Shown here: piece by piece, positions 24,140 to 35,660 of the stretch | How the letters are laid out: every line of letters begins with the position of its first letter | How positions within the stretch are numbered: the stretch's first letter is position 1 | Assembly: GCA_036172665.1 (NCBI GenBank) | Contig: CM069874.1 | Span: 55,286,707-55,350,706 of the forward strand | Reading direction: 5' to 3' | Length of the DNA: 64,000 nt | Source of the DNA: Prosopocoilus inquinatus | Lineage: Eukaryota > Arthropoda > Insecta > Coleoptera > Lucanidae | The notes under the pieces: generated by a model | Told to the model about the DNA's origin: nothing | Seen by the model: the letters and a program-made list of their open reading frames with translations, nothing else | The model's database searches: none | Program-made: the position numbers and the translations under genes

Positions 24140-24350
24140 ACATATAAAATAGCGATAATTTGTCGCTATTTTATATGTTCATCATTCTTACATCGCAATT
24201 GCGAATAAATTGGGCAAGTCGTTTTTGGTCTGCAGTGGGAATGTCGAGCTACGTTTCTGCTGAAGAAGCCCCAAGCAGGGCTGAAACAGCTGTCCAGAGG
24301 CTGCTCGAGGTTCTCACTGCAATCAAAAACGATTTGCACAAAATTTTTCT
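24140..24350 (+). mobile_element. 211-bp hammerhead-bearing retroelement insertion with 13-bp target duplication
   Basis: The insertion is bounded by exact copies of GGAAACTTTATTA (24127-24139 and 24351-24363). The related uninterrupted element at about 38340-38355 has a single similar site, so the boundaries are well supported. It starts with a 17-bp-arm hairpin (ACATATAAAATAGCGA and complement) and contains a complete hammerhead at 24245-24307. No coding sequence; a non-autonomous unit related to Penelope-like elements is the best reading (inference). Confidence 0.8.
24245..24307 (+). ncRNA. Hammerhead ribozyme motif (type I, Penelope-like type)
   Basis: Core CUGAAGA at 24260-24266 (any base is allowed at the seventh core position), stem II AGCCC/GGGCU (24267-24271 with 24278-24282), GAAA at 24283-24286, palindromic stem III ACAGCUGU, cleavage triplet GUC ending at 24294. 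Stem I is UUCUG/CAGAG plus CGAGC (24245-24249) with GCUCG (24303-24307). The GUC triplet is the canonical one. Compared with 4882-4946, several positions differ but every stem is kept. Confidence 0.87.
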
Positions 24351-24542
24351 GGAAACTTTATTATTAATAAAAGACAAAAACGTAATGTGTATCCGATATC
24401 AAATTAATCGAAATATTGAGTAAATACTAAAATTTTTAGTTGAAGCGGAATTGGTATCTCCAGCATGAGATGTCATCACTTGAGCTGCAATCGGTAATGT
24501 TACGGTAACATTATCGGTAAGGAGACAAACATGGCTATTTTG

Positions 24543-25234
24543 TAGAGATGGGCCAGGGAATGAACCCGGTGCATTGAAAGCACCCACATGGATGCATTCG
24601 CCAGGGTGCATACATGAATGTATCGGGTGCAATCAAAAATTTAAATTTCCCTCACAAATCGAACGAGAAGTAATCTTTTCTTGATGTTATTTAATTCTTT
24701 GCAGGTGGTTTACAGGTTTAATGTTTCATAGTGTATGGTGAATAGCTGAATAGTAATTTTTTAAGTATAATCGGAAGCTTTGTAGCTTAAAATCTAAACA
24801 GAATGAATAAGTTTTTGAAATTAACGTTACAAAATAATTGTCTGGCGATAGTCCGTACAAAATATATTACATTTGGTGTCATTTTGAAGCATTTTTTGGA
24901 TGCTTTGCCCGGTTGTCTACATTTACATAAGACATAAAAATGCTTCAAAATGAAACCAAAAATAATATATTTTGTACAGACTATCGCTAGACAATTATTT
25001 TGTAACGTTAATTTCAAAAACTTACTCATTTTGTTCAGATTTTAAGCTACAAAGCTTCCGGTTAAACGTTAAACGACTTAAAAGTTTACTATTCAGCTGT
25101 TCACCATACACTATGAAAAACTAAACCTGTAAACCACCTGCAAACAATTAAATAACAACAAGGAAAGGTACATTCATGTATGTACCCATGTGGGTGCTTT
25201 CAATGCACCGGGTTCATTCCCTGGCCCGTCTCTA
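24543..25234. mobile_element. Foldback copy of the TAGAGATGGG hAT MITE
   Basis: Left end TAGAGATGGGCCAGGGAATG, right end mirrored at 25215-25234 with one change. Most of the interior (24780-25070) is itself a long inverted repeat. The flanks CTATTTTG and ATTGCAAT do not match, so this copy is rearranged or composite. Confidence 0.7.
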
Positions 25235-26055
25235 ATTGCAATATCCCTAAAGAATTATTAACCGTATAATTAACTGGTTAATAACCGGTTAATAATCCAA
25301 TTTACTAACACTAGTTTCCACGTGGTGGCAAAATCTCTTATGTCATTATTTAATCCAATAAAACCGAGATTATATAATAATAGAAAGAAATCATAAGGAA
25401 AAAAATTCGTCTTTTAGCTCTCCCGAAAAATACGGCTCTTAGACTTACGAACTTTTGCATTTTGAGCAATGATATGCGAATTATTAAGCGTTTCTTTGCC
25501 TTCAAATTTAAATTTGTTCCCCAAAGAGAGAGAGAGAAGCCGAAAGCGAAGCTTATGCTTTAGCCGAGGTACATTCCAAGATTGGCGAATTTTTTAAACT
25601 TGACATTTGACAACAAAATTGTATTTTGGGTTTGTAATTACTTATATGGGTTTTGACCGACCAGATAAACCTATTTACAATACATTTACCATTATTATGG
25701 TGTGTTTATGAGTTTTAGAGCTGTTGCTTAAATTCCCTATGTCCAAATCATGCCACTCTGATGAAATTATATCCATAGTTATATCTGAATTGGTGCATTG
25801 ACTTGCATATTTGAGCGGATCAGAATTTGAAATTTTATTAAAAGGAATGAACCTAGTATAAAAGCAAGATTAATTTAAGCAACAGTACTTTTCTCTATAA
25901 GTCAGTACTTTTCTCATTCTCCTTTTAATACTTTTATTTTCACGCTACTGGTAACACTGAAAATTGAAATCCCTGTTCAGTTCAAATTATGTTGAAATTT
26001 AGGTTAGAAAACGTCAAAGTTCCAAGTTCTAGTTCAGTGTTCATAGTTCAAAATA
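25235..26055. other. Upstream region of UPF0598
   Basis: AT-rich, non-coding. It includes a short GAGAGAGAGA run near 25526 and no clear TATA box. It must contain the UPF0598 promoter, but no specific element can be supported. Confidence 0.4.
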
Positions 26056-26753
26056 ATGGTACCTCTAAGTTATAAAACAGTTTTACAGAGATTATCACTT
26101 GTAAGAACATTAAAATTCGAGCAAATATGCCCTGTACATTATATTCAAGGCCAGGAACCTGAGCCCAAAGTTCGTGAATATTTTTATTTCATCGACCATC
26201 AGGGAATGGTAAGCTCTTAAGAAATCTAGTCTCCTGCTTAGTAAATAATTAGTTGTTTTTAGACGACGCCAGGATGAAGAATTTCACCTCGTGTTTCAAA
26301 GAGAAAAAATTCCTACGATTCTTTTTCAATCAGATGCGCTTGAATGAGACTGGCAGATACAAAGAGTTTCCCTACCTCTCAATCTGTGGTAAAGAAAGAA
26401 ACTACATTCGCTGTGATGATTTTCCATTTGTTTACACGCACGTTTTTAAGAAGGTTGGCAAGGAAAGAGAAGAGTTGCACTTAGGATATAATCATGCAGG
26501 GGACTTGTTGTCTACAAGGTTTGTGCCCGAGAAGATTTTTATGTTACCCGAAACAGGCAGGGTTTATCATCCAGCTCCTGATAAAGTTGGATCTATTGGA
26601 TTGGTCAGATCTAAATTGGCTATAGAATTTAGTAAACATTTCACTTTTGACAATGGGGAGACTGAACCACCTACTAAATTTACATATGAGGGAGTTACTT
26701 ATTTATTAGATAATAATTGGTATCATGAGGCTATGAAGAAAAAACCCAAATAA
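26056..26753 (+). CDS. UPF0598 family protein (C8orf82 homologue)
   Basis: Two exons, 26056-26208 and 26253-26753, joined over a 44-bp intron (GTAAGC...ATTAG); product 217 aa. The splice joins FIDHQGM to LFLDDARMKNFTSCFK, which reproduces the family signature YFYYIDHQGQLFLDDA. Further family landmarks: PYLSICGKERNYIRCDD (near residue 90), RVYHPAPDKVGSIGLVRS (near 160). The N-terminus (MVPLSYKTVLQRLSLVRTLK) is basic and free of acidic residues, consistent with a mitochondrial targeting peptide, as predicted for the human protein. Biochemical function is not known. Start chosen at the first ATG giving this leader. An AATAAA at 26943-26948 may be its polyadenylation signal. Confidence 0.93.
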
Positions 26754-27758
26754 TATGTTTAATAGCATTTTTAGTTGATTGCTCCAGAACACGTAGTGTC
26801 TCCATCCCTTATTGCAAAACGAGGTGAGAATACTTTCTAGAACAGTCAACTGAAAATTCTATAGGTGAACAACTAAAGATTTTATAGCAAGTTTGAAACA
26901 CTTTTTTTTACATGCCATTCAGTCTATTATTAAGTGTATATAAATAAACCTAAAAAATACTCGGCGAGTTGCTATAAAACTTTAAATTCCTAACTTGAAT
27001 TTAAAGGAGTTTAAAATTAAATTATATTGATTAAAAATTTTGCCATGCTATAAATGTTATGTATATTCAATTCTATTTTTTTTTAACTTTGCAACATAAA
27101 AATTAAACTTTGTTATCCCTGGGTATGATGTTTCAACTACTCTAAGGATTTCAAGCTACAGGTGGAGGAAAATTAAAACAACGTGCCCATATTCAATGTT
27201 TGTGATATAAATGAAAATATTGAAAATTTACTGTAAATTTATTATTTATATTAAAATAAAATGTAAATACAATTTATATGTTACAATAAAAGTTTTATGT
27301 AAATAATTATAGTACGTACTGCTTAAAAAAGTTTGAACAATGATTGTTCTTTTCATATTGCAAACTAATATTGTCATGTAAAATATTGCCACATAGCTGG
27401 AAACAAACAGCAAGTATCGAGACACAATTAAAAGTTTGCTGAGCTTCACTTTGTACTAAAACAATAAAATTTAAAATCCTTTTACAACCATAAGTTAAAA
27501 AACGGCATTTTAAATTTAGACACAGCCACAGGCAAGTTTGTTTAAAGTTATTTAAACATTAAAAACTAGTATAAAACAACAATCCCAAAAATTAAAACCT
27601 ACGTTTAATAATTACGTGCTTAATTCATAATATTTTGGACATATTTTTGATAGTTGCAATTCTTTTGCAAAGAAAATCCTTAAGTTTGGTCACGCGGTAT
27701 CTGTCAATAGCGTATGAAACGTGCGCTACATAAACTCATGCAAGTAACAGAAACAATT
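26754..27758. other. 3' region between convergent UPF0598 and AKTIP
   Basis: AT-rich, no gene seen. Contains a decayed inverted element at about 26775-26860 (GATTGCTCCAGAAC, GTTCTAGAA) related to the GCGTTTTCGA group at 28997-29102. Confidence 0.4.
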
Positions 27759-30700
27759 TCATGTTTCATCTTCAGATACTGGTGTAGAGTCTCTAGTTAA
27801 AGGCTTAAAACTGCCAGGGGAAACCCATGAGTGACCGGTAGGCTTTACAATCTCCTCGACTTGTGCTAGCATGCTGGTTTTCACACTGTCATGTATGGTA
27901 GGCGTATATTTTTCAAACGTTATGTAATGCTTATCATCTATTGGTGGAGGATCATAAACATGCTCTTGACTCGCTTTTACGTACGTTTTAATTTTTTCTA
28001 AGTAGGCCGCTTGGTTATCTTTGTATCTGGAAAAATAATTTGCACGTATAAACACTGGATTTGGAATTGATTTTGGTAATTACTTACAAACTAACTGCCT
28101 CTGTATTAACAGCATGAGCAAGACTAGAATTAAAATTATAAAAAATCCACTGGATGTATTTTAAAACTTGCCACAGATGATGTTCTCCTTTATTCCATAA
28201 GGGAAAGCCGTCTAGTAAATGCAGTTCATTGGTGTCCATGTGTATCACAGGATGGTAAATATCTGAATGGAAGATAATTTGCTAAAAAAGACAAGTCGTA
28301 GTTTTTTCTTTCTTCTTTAAGAAAAATTATTTTAAAAACTTGATCAGAAATTTTACAATTTATTAGAATTTATTTGTACATAGAACTAATAATTAATTCT
28401 TTTTAAATTTGATTTTTTTTTTCAATAATTTTGAAACATTGTAAATACTCAGCTAATACATTGGCCTTTTTGATAATTATAAACGTGTACAGCCGACTAA
28501 AAAGATGTATGTATAAGCACTATTTTGTAGTAACTTCTTCTTTAATAATTATTATTTTTCTGTTACCTGAACACGTGCTTTTCTCCTTCTGTATTAAATG
28601 CACAAAATATTATTTAAACCGGCAATAAAAAACCTAATATCCTTTTTTCTGAATGTTTATGAAATAGATTTTTGTAAATATCGAAAACTTTTGCATTACT
28701 TTGAAATATGTATCGACAATTCGCTCTACCTTGACACTTTTCTCAAGTAAACAAATTATACAAGTTCTGTGGAGAATATTTTACTTTGTTGAAAACAGTA
28801 TTTATCTTATAAATAATGGTGTTGTGAGTCGGTAAATTACTTTACGGTAAATTTCCAATGTTACCGACCGGGAAGGTATATTCATTTGTTACCGTTTGTT
28901 GTCAACATAATAAGGAATTTTTTCTCAAGTAACCGGTTACGAACAGCTATGGTATAGTGACGTCAAGGTTACGTGCATTTGTCATGGTTAGTAATAGCGT
29001 TTTCGACTGATTGCTCAGGTGCGGTCTCCAGAGTATCTCCATTTTACTTTATTCTAAAAGCAGAGGATGGAGATACTCTCCAGAATGCAGAATCGAAAAC
29101 GCCATAAGATTCGCCAAAATGAAATAGTTACGGTTTGGCACCTGCATTTTTAAATTTGACGTTTCCAGATTTTCAACAGCCTGTTAAAGTGATTGTTATC
29201 TGCCAGTGGAATAAATTCAATCTCTCTGGTAACGTAGTAAGATAAAAGAAGTAAATATTTCGTAACCTGAAACGATTTTCGTTTAGACATTATCATTTAG
29301 CGGAAATAACAGGAGTATTAAATATTTGAATTTCATTTTTTAACAAAAGCCAAAAATGTAATGTGTATTCGATATTAAATTCATCAGGAAATTTAGTAAT
29401 TATCAAATTTTTAAATAAAAGTGTAATTGCTAACTCCGACCAAGAAACGTCGCGACTTGAGCTGTCTTGCTCTAATTGGTGTAACATTACCGGTAAGATA
29501 AAAATAAATAACCGGTAATTTAACAACGTTCAATCTAAGGTTCTAAATCGACACACTTCGTGTTCAGGTAGTGATTTTTTCTATGTATCATTATTGCACA
29601 ATGAGCTAATTTAGGGATAACAAAAAACATAGTCGTAAGCTTGTTATTCAAAGTGACATTTCGCAAATGGCAATTTACTATGGCTGCGTAGAATAACATA
29701 ACCTAATACATTTTTGACTAGATAGTCGGCCGTAAACTATTACCATCATACTAAACAGAATTTCCTAAAAGTGATAATTTCCTTGTTGCTCTTGTGACAT
29801 TTGTATTTGTTATCTTTGTTACACAATAAACTCAAAATGGGAATGGGATGGCGTTACCTGAACACGTAAGTGTGTTGATTTAGTGACCTTGGTTCAAACT
29901 ACACTTACCGGATGTCCTCCATCAGGAAAATTCTCTGGCAAATGTATAACAAATCTAAAAATGCCGTCTTCGTAAATTCCACTTCGAATAAAAATCACAC
30001 CAAACCATGCTGTCAACAATAAAGAAATGTATAATAATTATTTAACTCTTGGATAGTATTTGATTTTTGACTGCAGTCTATTTTTTTCGGATAGGCGGAA
30101 AACGCGAAGTTGTAAATGAATAAATGAATGTGGTTCTGCTATTACTCAGTTATTTGTGTTCTTTTTTTTATTTTATTAAAACTGCAACTGTTAGTAACGA
30201 CTGTGGTCAATTTTGAAATTTTTTGTCGTCTGCGTAGTACTGTAACACGTTATAACAATCTGTAAATTTCCGCCTATCAATAAAAAATAGAGTATATGAA
30301 GACAAGTCTTTACATTTACATACATTTTTGAGTTATTTTATTGGTTTAAATACAACTTTAGGTAAACTTGCCTCTACGGTAACGTAGAAAACACAAAAAT
30401 AAACAAACTGACGAATACTTCATAGGAACAATAATTTAACTCGTCATATTTAAAATATGTCATATTACATACACATAATGAGCAGGGAAACGAATCAAGG
30501 CCACTTAATGTTGGACGCTTTTTACGCCGAATGTATTATTTATCTTTCGCCATTCCGCGGTATCGATGCATTAAATTGTTATTGAATGGGGGGGGAGTGC
30601 AATTTGAGTGTCCTTATTTCGCAGGAGATTATTGTGGGCGGGGTTAATACAGTCCGAGTACTAAATTTTTGTACAGTTATAGTGGAATAAGTGGCCCGAA

Positions 30701-31992
30701 TTCTGTTCCCTGGTAATAAGGAGTGATGGAGCCCGAAGTAACTTTACTCCAGACCGTTACTTGTAACTATCCCCTGTACCAGCACTCTAACATTTTAAGC
30801 TTACTCTCTGCAGAGTACAGTAAACCATAAGCTCAAAACCTTACCGAAGTTACATGTGACGTCATGACGCTAGCTTAAAATAAGAGTGTTATGTATTATG
30901 TTATGTATTAGTAGGGATGTTTAACATTGGCCGCGTTCAGCGGACGCTAAGCTGATGAGTTGCTTATTCAGCACCCGTTTGTGATTGGCTATTACCTTAA
31001 TGTGAGCCAATCATAAACAATAATTTTACAACAAACTGAGTAAGCAACTCAGCCGCTGAGTTTATTATTAAACCAAGCTAAGCCTAAATGGTTCTAAGGA
31101 ACTTAAGATAATGATGAAAATAAAGTTTTAAGACGTTAGAATTAGGGCAAGCATAACAAGTCTATGCAAGTTTTAAAATACTTTTCTAAATATAAATCTC
31201 ATTTTTGCAAGAAATTGGAGTTAGGATACTCTTATTCTAAGCAGGAGATGAGTTAGTCCCCTGAAGACGAGTATCATGTAACTAGATGGTAATTTTACCT
31301 TGCCTAAAATCACTTTTGATGTTTAAAAACAAAAGCAATTCACAGACATCATAATTAGGTTTGAAAATATGATATAAAAAGATGTTTCACTTAAAAAAAT
31401 ATAAAAACATTTGAATATTTCTTCTCAAGCATGTCATTTGTTTTTCTAATATTACCATAACATTAGTGAAGATCGTAAGACATAATTATAACTCATCTCG
31501 TGTGAGCAGATGAAACAGTCTACATGCTTGGAACTGAAATTAATTTTGACTGAAAATTAAGGGATGTATTAAAATAACGTGAAACAACACAAAGAACATT
31601 ATTTCCCCAAATAAAAACTTTTGTCGGGTCACATACATACTTAAACAACATTCCTTGGACGGAATCACATATACTCCTTGAAAATTCTCACTCTGCACCA
31701 TTTTACTAAAAATAAACATATTAAAGCACGTTTTTCCTGATGATTCTCCTACATACTACTCAGCTAATACTACGTATTCCTGATGGAATTTCTTATAAAA
31801 TTTGTTTAAGTCTTGATTCTGGCGGCCAAATAAATTCTCTTTATGCCCTGAAGACAGGACACGTCTCAACGAGCCCTGCCTGGTAAAGGCAGTCTCATTG
31901 GTGTCTTCCTGCAAAGCAACATAACCTCACAATTTAATTTTTTAATTAGATTTGGGTGTTACCTTGAGCGAACGTGCCTGCGTGTTCAGCAT
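27759..31992 (-). CDS. AKTIP: AKTIP / FTS homologue, inactive E2 (UEV) dynein-adaptor subunit
   Basis: Six coding exons on the minus strand: 31963-31992, 31760-31908, 31641-31705, 29909-30009, 28088-28281 and 27759-28026; 807 bp, 268 aa, all phases consistent. Residues 1-35 are a short basic tail. The E2-like fold covers about 40-200: [26 protein letters not shown], then [11 protein letters not shown] and [13 protein letters not shown]. The usual HPN tripeptide reads HPV and no Cys occupies the active-site region ([20 protein letters not shown]), so the protein should be a non-catalytic ubiquitin E2 variant. In animals AKTIP binds Hook and FHIP proteins in the FHF complex that links early endosomes to dynein (family knowledge). 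Introns are 54, 54, 1,631, 1,627 and 61 bp; the long ones hold MITEs. Confidence 0.93.
28819..29530. mobile_element. TGTTGTGAGTCGG hAT-like copy inside an AKTIP intron
   Basis: Left end GTGTTGTGAGTCGGTAAATT and right end AATAACCGGTAATTTAACAAC match the family at 23546. No clean target duplication. A smaller hairpin element sits inside it at 28997-29102. Confidence 0.6.
28997..29102. mobile_element. Small GCGTTTTCGA inverted-repeat element
   Basis: Outer arms GCGTTTTCGA and TCGAAAACGC, inner arms GAGTATCTCCAT and ATGGAGATACTC. About 106 bp, nested in the hAT-like copy. Confidence 0.65.
29551..29876. mobile_element. MITE with CACACTTCGTGTTCAGGT ends, copy 1
   Basis: Ends pair over about 18 bp. 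A second, highly similar copy is at 40557-40887; both contain AATAACATAACCTAATACAT and GACTAGA.AGTCGGC. This copy lies in AKTIP intron 4, 32 bp from exon 4. Confidence 0.8.
30483..30712. mobile_element. 230-bp hAT MITE (CAGGGAA...GGCCACTTA ends), copy 1
   Basis: Ends CAGGGAAACGAATC and GAATTCTGTTCCCTG are inverted. Flanks ATAATGAG and GTAATAAG match at 6 of 8 positions, a decayed 8-bp duplication. A cleaner copy is at 37039-37234. Located in AKTIP intron 3. Confidence 0.75.
30930..31080. repeat. GGCCGCGTTCAGCGG inverted-repeat element
   Basis: Paired arms GCTGATGAGTTGCTTATTCAG and complementary CTGAGTAAGCAACTCAGC in shortened form, within AKTIP intron 3. Related to 4295-4456. Ends not resolved. 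Confidence 0.45.
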
Positions 31993-32351
31993 ATTTATTA
32001 AACTAAAAATTACAAGCAATTATCAGGAACACATCATTAAGAGATATAAAATGATAAAATGTTGTTATCGTCGCAATTACATCGCCATCTGTTATGTCAG
32101 ATTTGATGCGTAAATTCAATCGTAATTCAATTGTTCGTTTTTTTTTTTTTTTTGTTGGTGTTTGGTGTGACTCAGGTGTAACTGGAACGAGCTTTCACAT
32201 TATTTTATTATGTGCCAAAAGTGACAAAAGTTCCAGGATTATAACACAAACAACCCTTAAAAATGACTATTTATTAATAATAAAATAAATAGATGTAATT
32301 TTTGCTAAAAATATCACACCTAACCTAGAGCACGTGTTGCTACCAGACAAG
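31993..32351. promoter_or_regulatory. Shared head-to-head promoter region of AKTIP and MPHOSPH6
   Basis: Only 359 bp separate the AKTIP ATG (minus) from the MPHOSPH6 ATG (plus), so both promoters must lie here and the arrangement suggests a bidirectional promoter. Visible features: a run of about 17 T at 32137-32153 and an E-box-like CACGTG at 32331-32336. No TATA box is convincing for either direction. Confidence 0.6.
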
Positions 32352-32786
32352 ATGCAAGCCAAAAACGGAGCTAAACTCTCCAAGTCTATCTTGGACATGA
32401 AGTTCATGAAGAAATCCAAAGAAAGAGTCCAAAAGGAGGAAGAAGACGCAGAAGGTCAGGCGATGTACTCCGGTGAAATCACCGAAGAAATGCGAAAAAT
32501 TGGCAACACATTATTCATCGAAACAAGTATTTCTACCTGCAAGGACCTGGTGGAAGGCAGGTTATCATTTGGAGGGATGAATCCTGAAGTGGAGAAGTCG
32601 ATGGTTAACACTTACAATCAGAAATTCGACGAAGCAAGCAGGCGCAAAGAAAAAGACATCTCGGATGTAGAGATGGCCACAGGATATTCTACTGTTGTGG
32701 ATACGATAAACAAAAAATTTACAGATAAGAAACACAGAAATCAAAGTAGAAAATTTATGAAACCACCTGTAGAAGATTTATTGTAA
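32352..32786 (+). CDS. MPHOSPH6: MPHOSPH6 (MPP6) homologue, nuclear exosome cofactor
   Basis: Single exon, 144 aa from the ATG at 32352. Family motifs in order: AKLSKSILDMKFMKK near the start (MPP6 N-terminal block), FIETSISTCKDLVEGRLSFGGMNPEVEKSM in the middle (shown here as the conserved RLSFGGMNPEVEKSM core), and SDVEMATGYSTVVDTINKKF near the C-terminus. MPP6 binds RNA and links the RRP6-containing nuclear exosome to the MTR4 helicase, acting in 5.8S rRNA maturation (family knowledge). The frame is open a few codons upstream of this ATG without another ATG, so this start is the sensible one. The coding sequence has no intron. Similar in size to the ~160-aa human protein. Confidence 0.93.
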   Translation: MQAKNGAKLSKSILDMKFMKKSKERVQKEEEDAEGQAMYSGEITEEMRKIGNTLFIETSISTCKDLVEGRLSFGGMNPEVEKSMVNTYNQKFDEASRRKEKDISDVEMATGYSTVVDTINKKFTDKKHRNQSRKFMKPPVEDLL

Positions 32787-33302
32787 GTAATATAAATGTG
32801 TCTGAAAATGTTGTGCGAAATCATTCACAAATTTCAAACCCTAAAAATTTAATGAATCATTGACCGAAGTTTTGAAAATGTAAAGAAATTGTATCATCAC
32901 TTTCAAGGTAAAGAAAAATTAAAAAAAACTCTGCTACACGTCTGTAAACAAGAAGTCTGATGAAAATATGCAATTTTTCTAAAGGAATTGGATTTGACTA
33001 ATCTTTGAATAGCTAAAAACTGTACAGGCTGTTGCGTTAATGAATGCAACATAGGAAATACCATGTTATTTTAAAAGTGTTTAAATATCGGCCTCCCTAA
33101 TTATTTTACAGCAAAATGCCATTCAGGTTTTTTAATCATGGTAAATCTGGCTGTGCAGTTTGAGAATTTGTGCTCAGTTTCAAGATATTTAAAAAAGATT
33201 CAGTAATGAAATTCAGTTTATACCAAACTATCAGCACAGCCTTGATCAGTCAATGTTAAAATTACTGGAAAAGCTTTTTCTTTTAACCTGTTTCAAAAAT
33301 GA

Positions 33303-35660
33303 CTATACAGGGTGTAACAAAAATACAGGACGGTACTTCCCGGTGTTCACGGGAAGTTGCAACAACTAACTCTCTTATTCGAATTTTTACGATGTAACTT
33401 ATATTGGAAATGCTTCAGAACCTGTCCTGCCCGATTCTACGGCAATATCAGAAAAACAAATGATTCAGATTTTTAAGATTTTCAATTGTTTTTAACTTTT
33501 TTTTAATAAAACCTAATAATTTATATCATCGCAGCGCGTTCAGAACGTCATATTAATTATGTCTCTAAAACATTTTCTTCCAAAGCCTATTGTTGTTTTT
33601 TATTATTTGCAGGCTTCAGATTCGATCACTATTTATGTAAAAGTACATATTTTTATCAAAAGTACATAAAAGTACACATTCTTCGACAATAGCAATGAGT
33701 ACTCACTCACAATAGTCATTATTGTACATATTTTGAAAATAGCGCGCATTTGGTAATGTTTCAACTGCCCGTTTTTTTTCTGTTTTTTTATTTATTTACC
33801 ATCAAGTAGCTTTGTGATTTTGTTTTATTAGGTTGGCTATTGTAGTAAAATTAGACAAATTAATTTCATGTCATTGGTTGAGTTAAGTCAATGGTCAAAC
33901 TGCACGAAATCAAGTCAACGGTCGGACTACACTATCTGACCAATCAGCGATTGGTAAAAGTAATCCCGTGGTTTAGTCTGATCAGTTCGACCGTTCACTT
34001 ACCGCAGCCCTAATAACATATGTCAAAATGTGACACGTCAAATCAGATAGATCAACCGATGTTGTCAACTCTCAATTTTCCCGATGAAAAATACCAAGTA
34101 TGTAAATCTGGACGCGAATACATCTTGTGACGAAAAGAAAATATTGCAACGTTACTTCATTCTCAGTAACCTTAAATTCAAAATCAAAATGACTTTCATT
34201 GCCAAAGTTTAGTTACTTGTATAAGTACCACTTTTTCCCTAAACTTTCAGGGCATATTTCGATGGTAAATAAATCAAAAACAGTTAAGGTTGAATAAAGC
34301 TAGGTTCAAATGCGTCCAGATACACAAAATATTAATTGCGGTCCAGTTTCTGATTGGTTCCTTCAGAAAAACCAACCAATTAAAAACAATCGGCAGTAAA
34401 TATTTTACGTATCCGGAATTCATGTGAATTTAGCTTAATAAAGTGCGTTCTCGTGTATCTGCGGATCTTTTATTTGTGAAATTTGTACAACTTATAACGT
34501 TTGTTCAATTGAAAAAAAAAATTAGCTTTCTTTGAAATGACAATTAATCCATATTAAGCAGTCACTCTTTTTTCTCGTCAGAGTAGGCTAGTTAGGATTA
34601 TACTTTTGTTGGTATCACAATGAAATTTACAGGGTGTTGTTTTACTGTATGCAAATAAAGAAACCCTCAGTATTAAGTACACGAAATGCTACCTTCTGCG
34701 GGTATTTTTTGGTGGCTACCGTATCATAGCCAAAAAATTTCGAATTGACCACTTGTTTGGAACTGCTGAAATGTGCGAGAAAGATAGGTAAGTCAACTTC
34801 GCCTTCCTCTCGGTATGAACACGCCCTAAAGCTAACTTTTTTATTAGAAATATTACGGGGTAACTTAAATTAGGAAAGTTACAGGATATTTTTCACTCGA
34901 TTTTATGGCAGTATCGGAAAAACTGTTTGGTTTTCGAGATTTTCAATTATTTTTAATTTTTTTAACGGAATATCAGGTTTTATCATCGCAACGCGTTCAG
35001 GATTCAGTATGCTTCTAAAGTGTTCTTTTTTAACTAAGATACGGTTTCCTCTCGCGAGCACCCTGTATTCTTGTTTTTTTTCTTCTTTACTTTAATCTGT
35101 AGGATATATCATTGAAGTAGATGTTACTTCTGAGACATTCTGCTGACCAAAATGAAGAAAAAGTTACATACATCAACTGTTTTTATGTTGTAGTTAAATT
35201 ATTAAAATTATGAAATTAAAAATTATATTATTATATTATTAAAAAATATTTCATTTTAATTAAAATGTTAAAGAAACGTAGAAAAAACATTTAAATATCT
35301 ATACAGGGTGTTCTCGGGAAACCGTATCGACAGGTAGAAATTTTTTTTCTTTGAGACGAATTCAGATATACTGAACGGGATGCAGGGATAAACAGCTGAT
35401 ATTCCGTAAAAAAATACAAGAACAATTGAAAATCTCGAATTCCAAACAGTCATTTGTTTTTCCGATACTGCCATAACATCAAGCGGAAAAGGTCCTAAAA
35501 CTTTCCTGTTTTAAGTTACCTCGTAAAATTTACAACAAAAAAAGTTAAGGTAGGCATTTTCCTTAATCAACAAGATTTCTTCCAATTAATAAAAAAATAC
35601 TAGGCTTTGGAAGAAAATATTTTATACATAATTAATAAAACGTTCTGAACGCGATGCGAT
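33303..35660. repeat. Cluster of TACAGGGTG-end element fragments
   Basis: TACAGGGTG-type borders face both ways at about 33305, 34630, 35068 and 35303. Internal blocks recur: ATCATCGCA.CGCGTTCAG (33525, 34985, inverted at 35645), GAGATTTTCAATT and a TATGGCAGTATCGGAAAAA string. 34630-34830 is an inverted copy of the right end of the 9414-10175 element. No coding frame of substance. Confidence 0.7.

Larger units (their letters stand above)
23546..24542. mobile_element. hAT-like element (TGTTGTGAGTCGGTAA ends, TTACCGGTAA units), partly duplicated
   Basis: The left half (GTGAGTCGG, ATATTACCACGTTACCGG) occurs twice in tandem, at about 23546-23822 and 23833-24126. The right half follows at 24364-24535, ending in TTACGGTAACATTATCGG. 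A 211-bp retroelement insertion interrupts it at 24140-24350. Related copies are at 28819-29530 and about 38115-38555, where the right end reads TTTAACAACACTA. No transposase. Confidence 0.65.
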
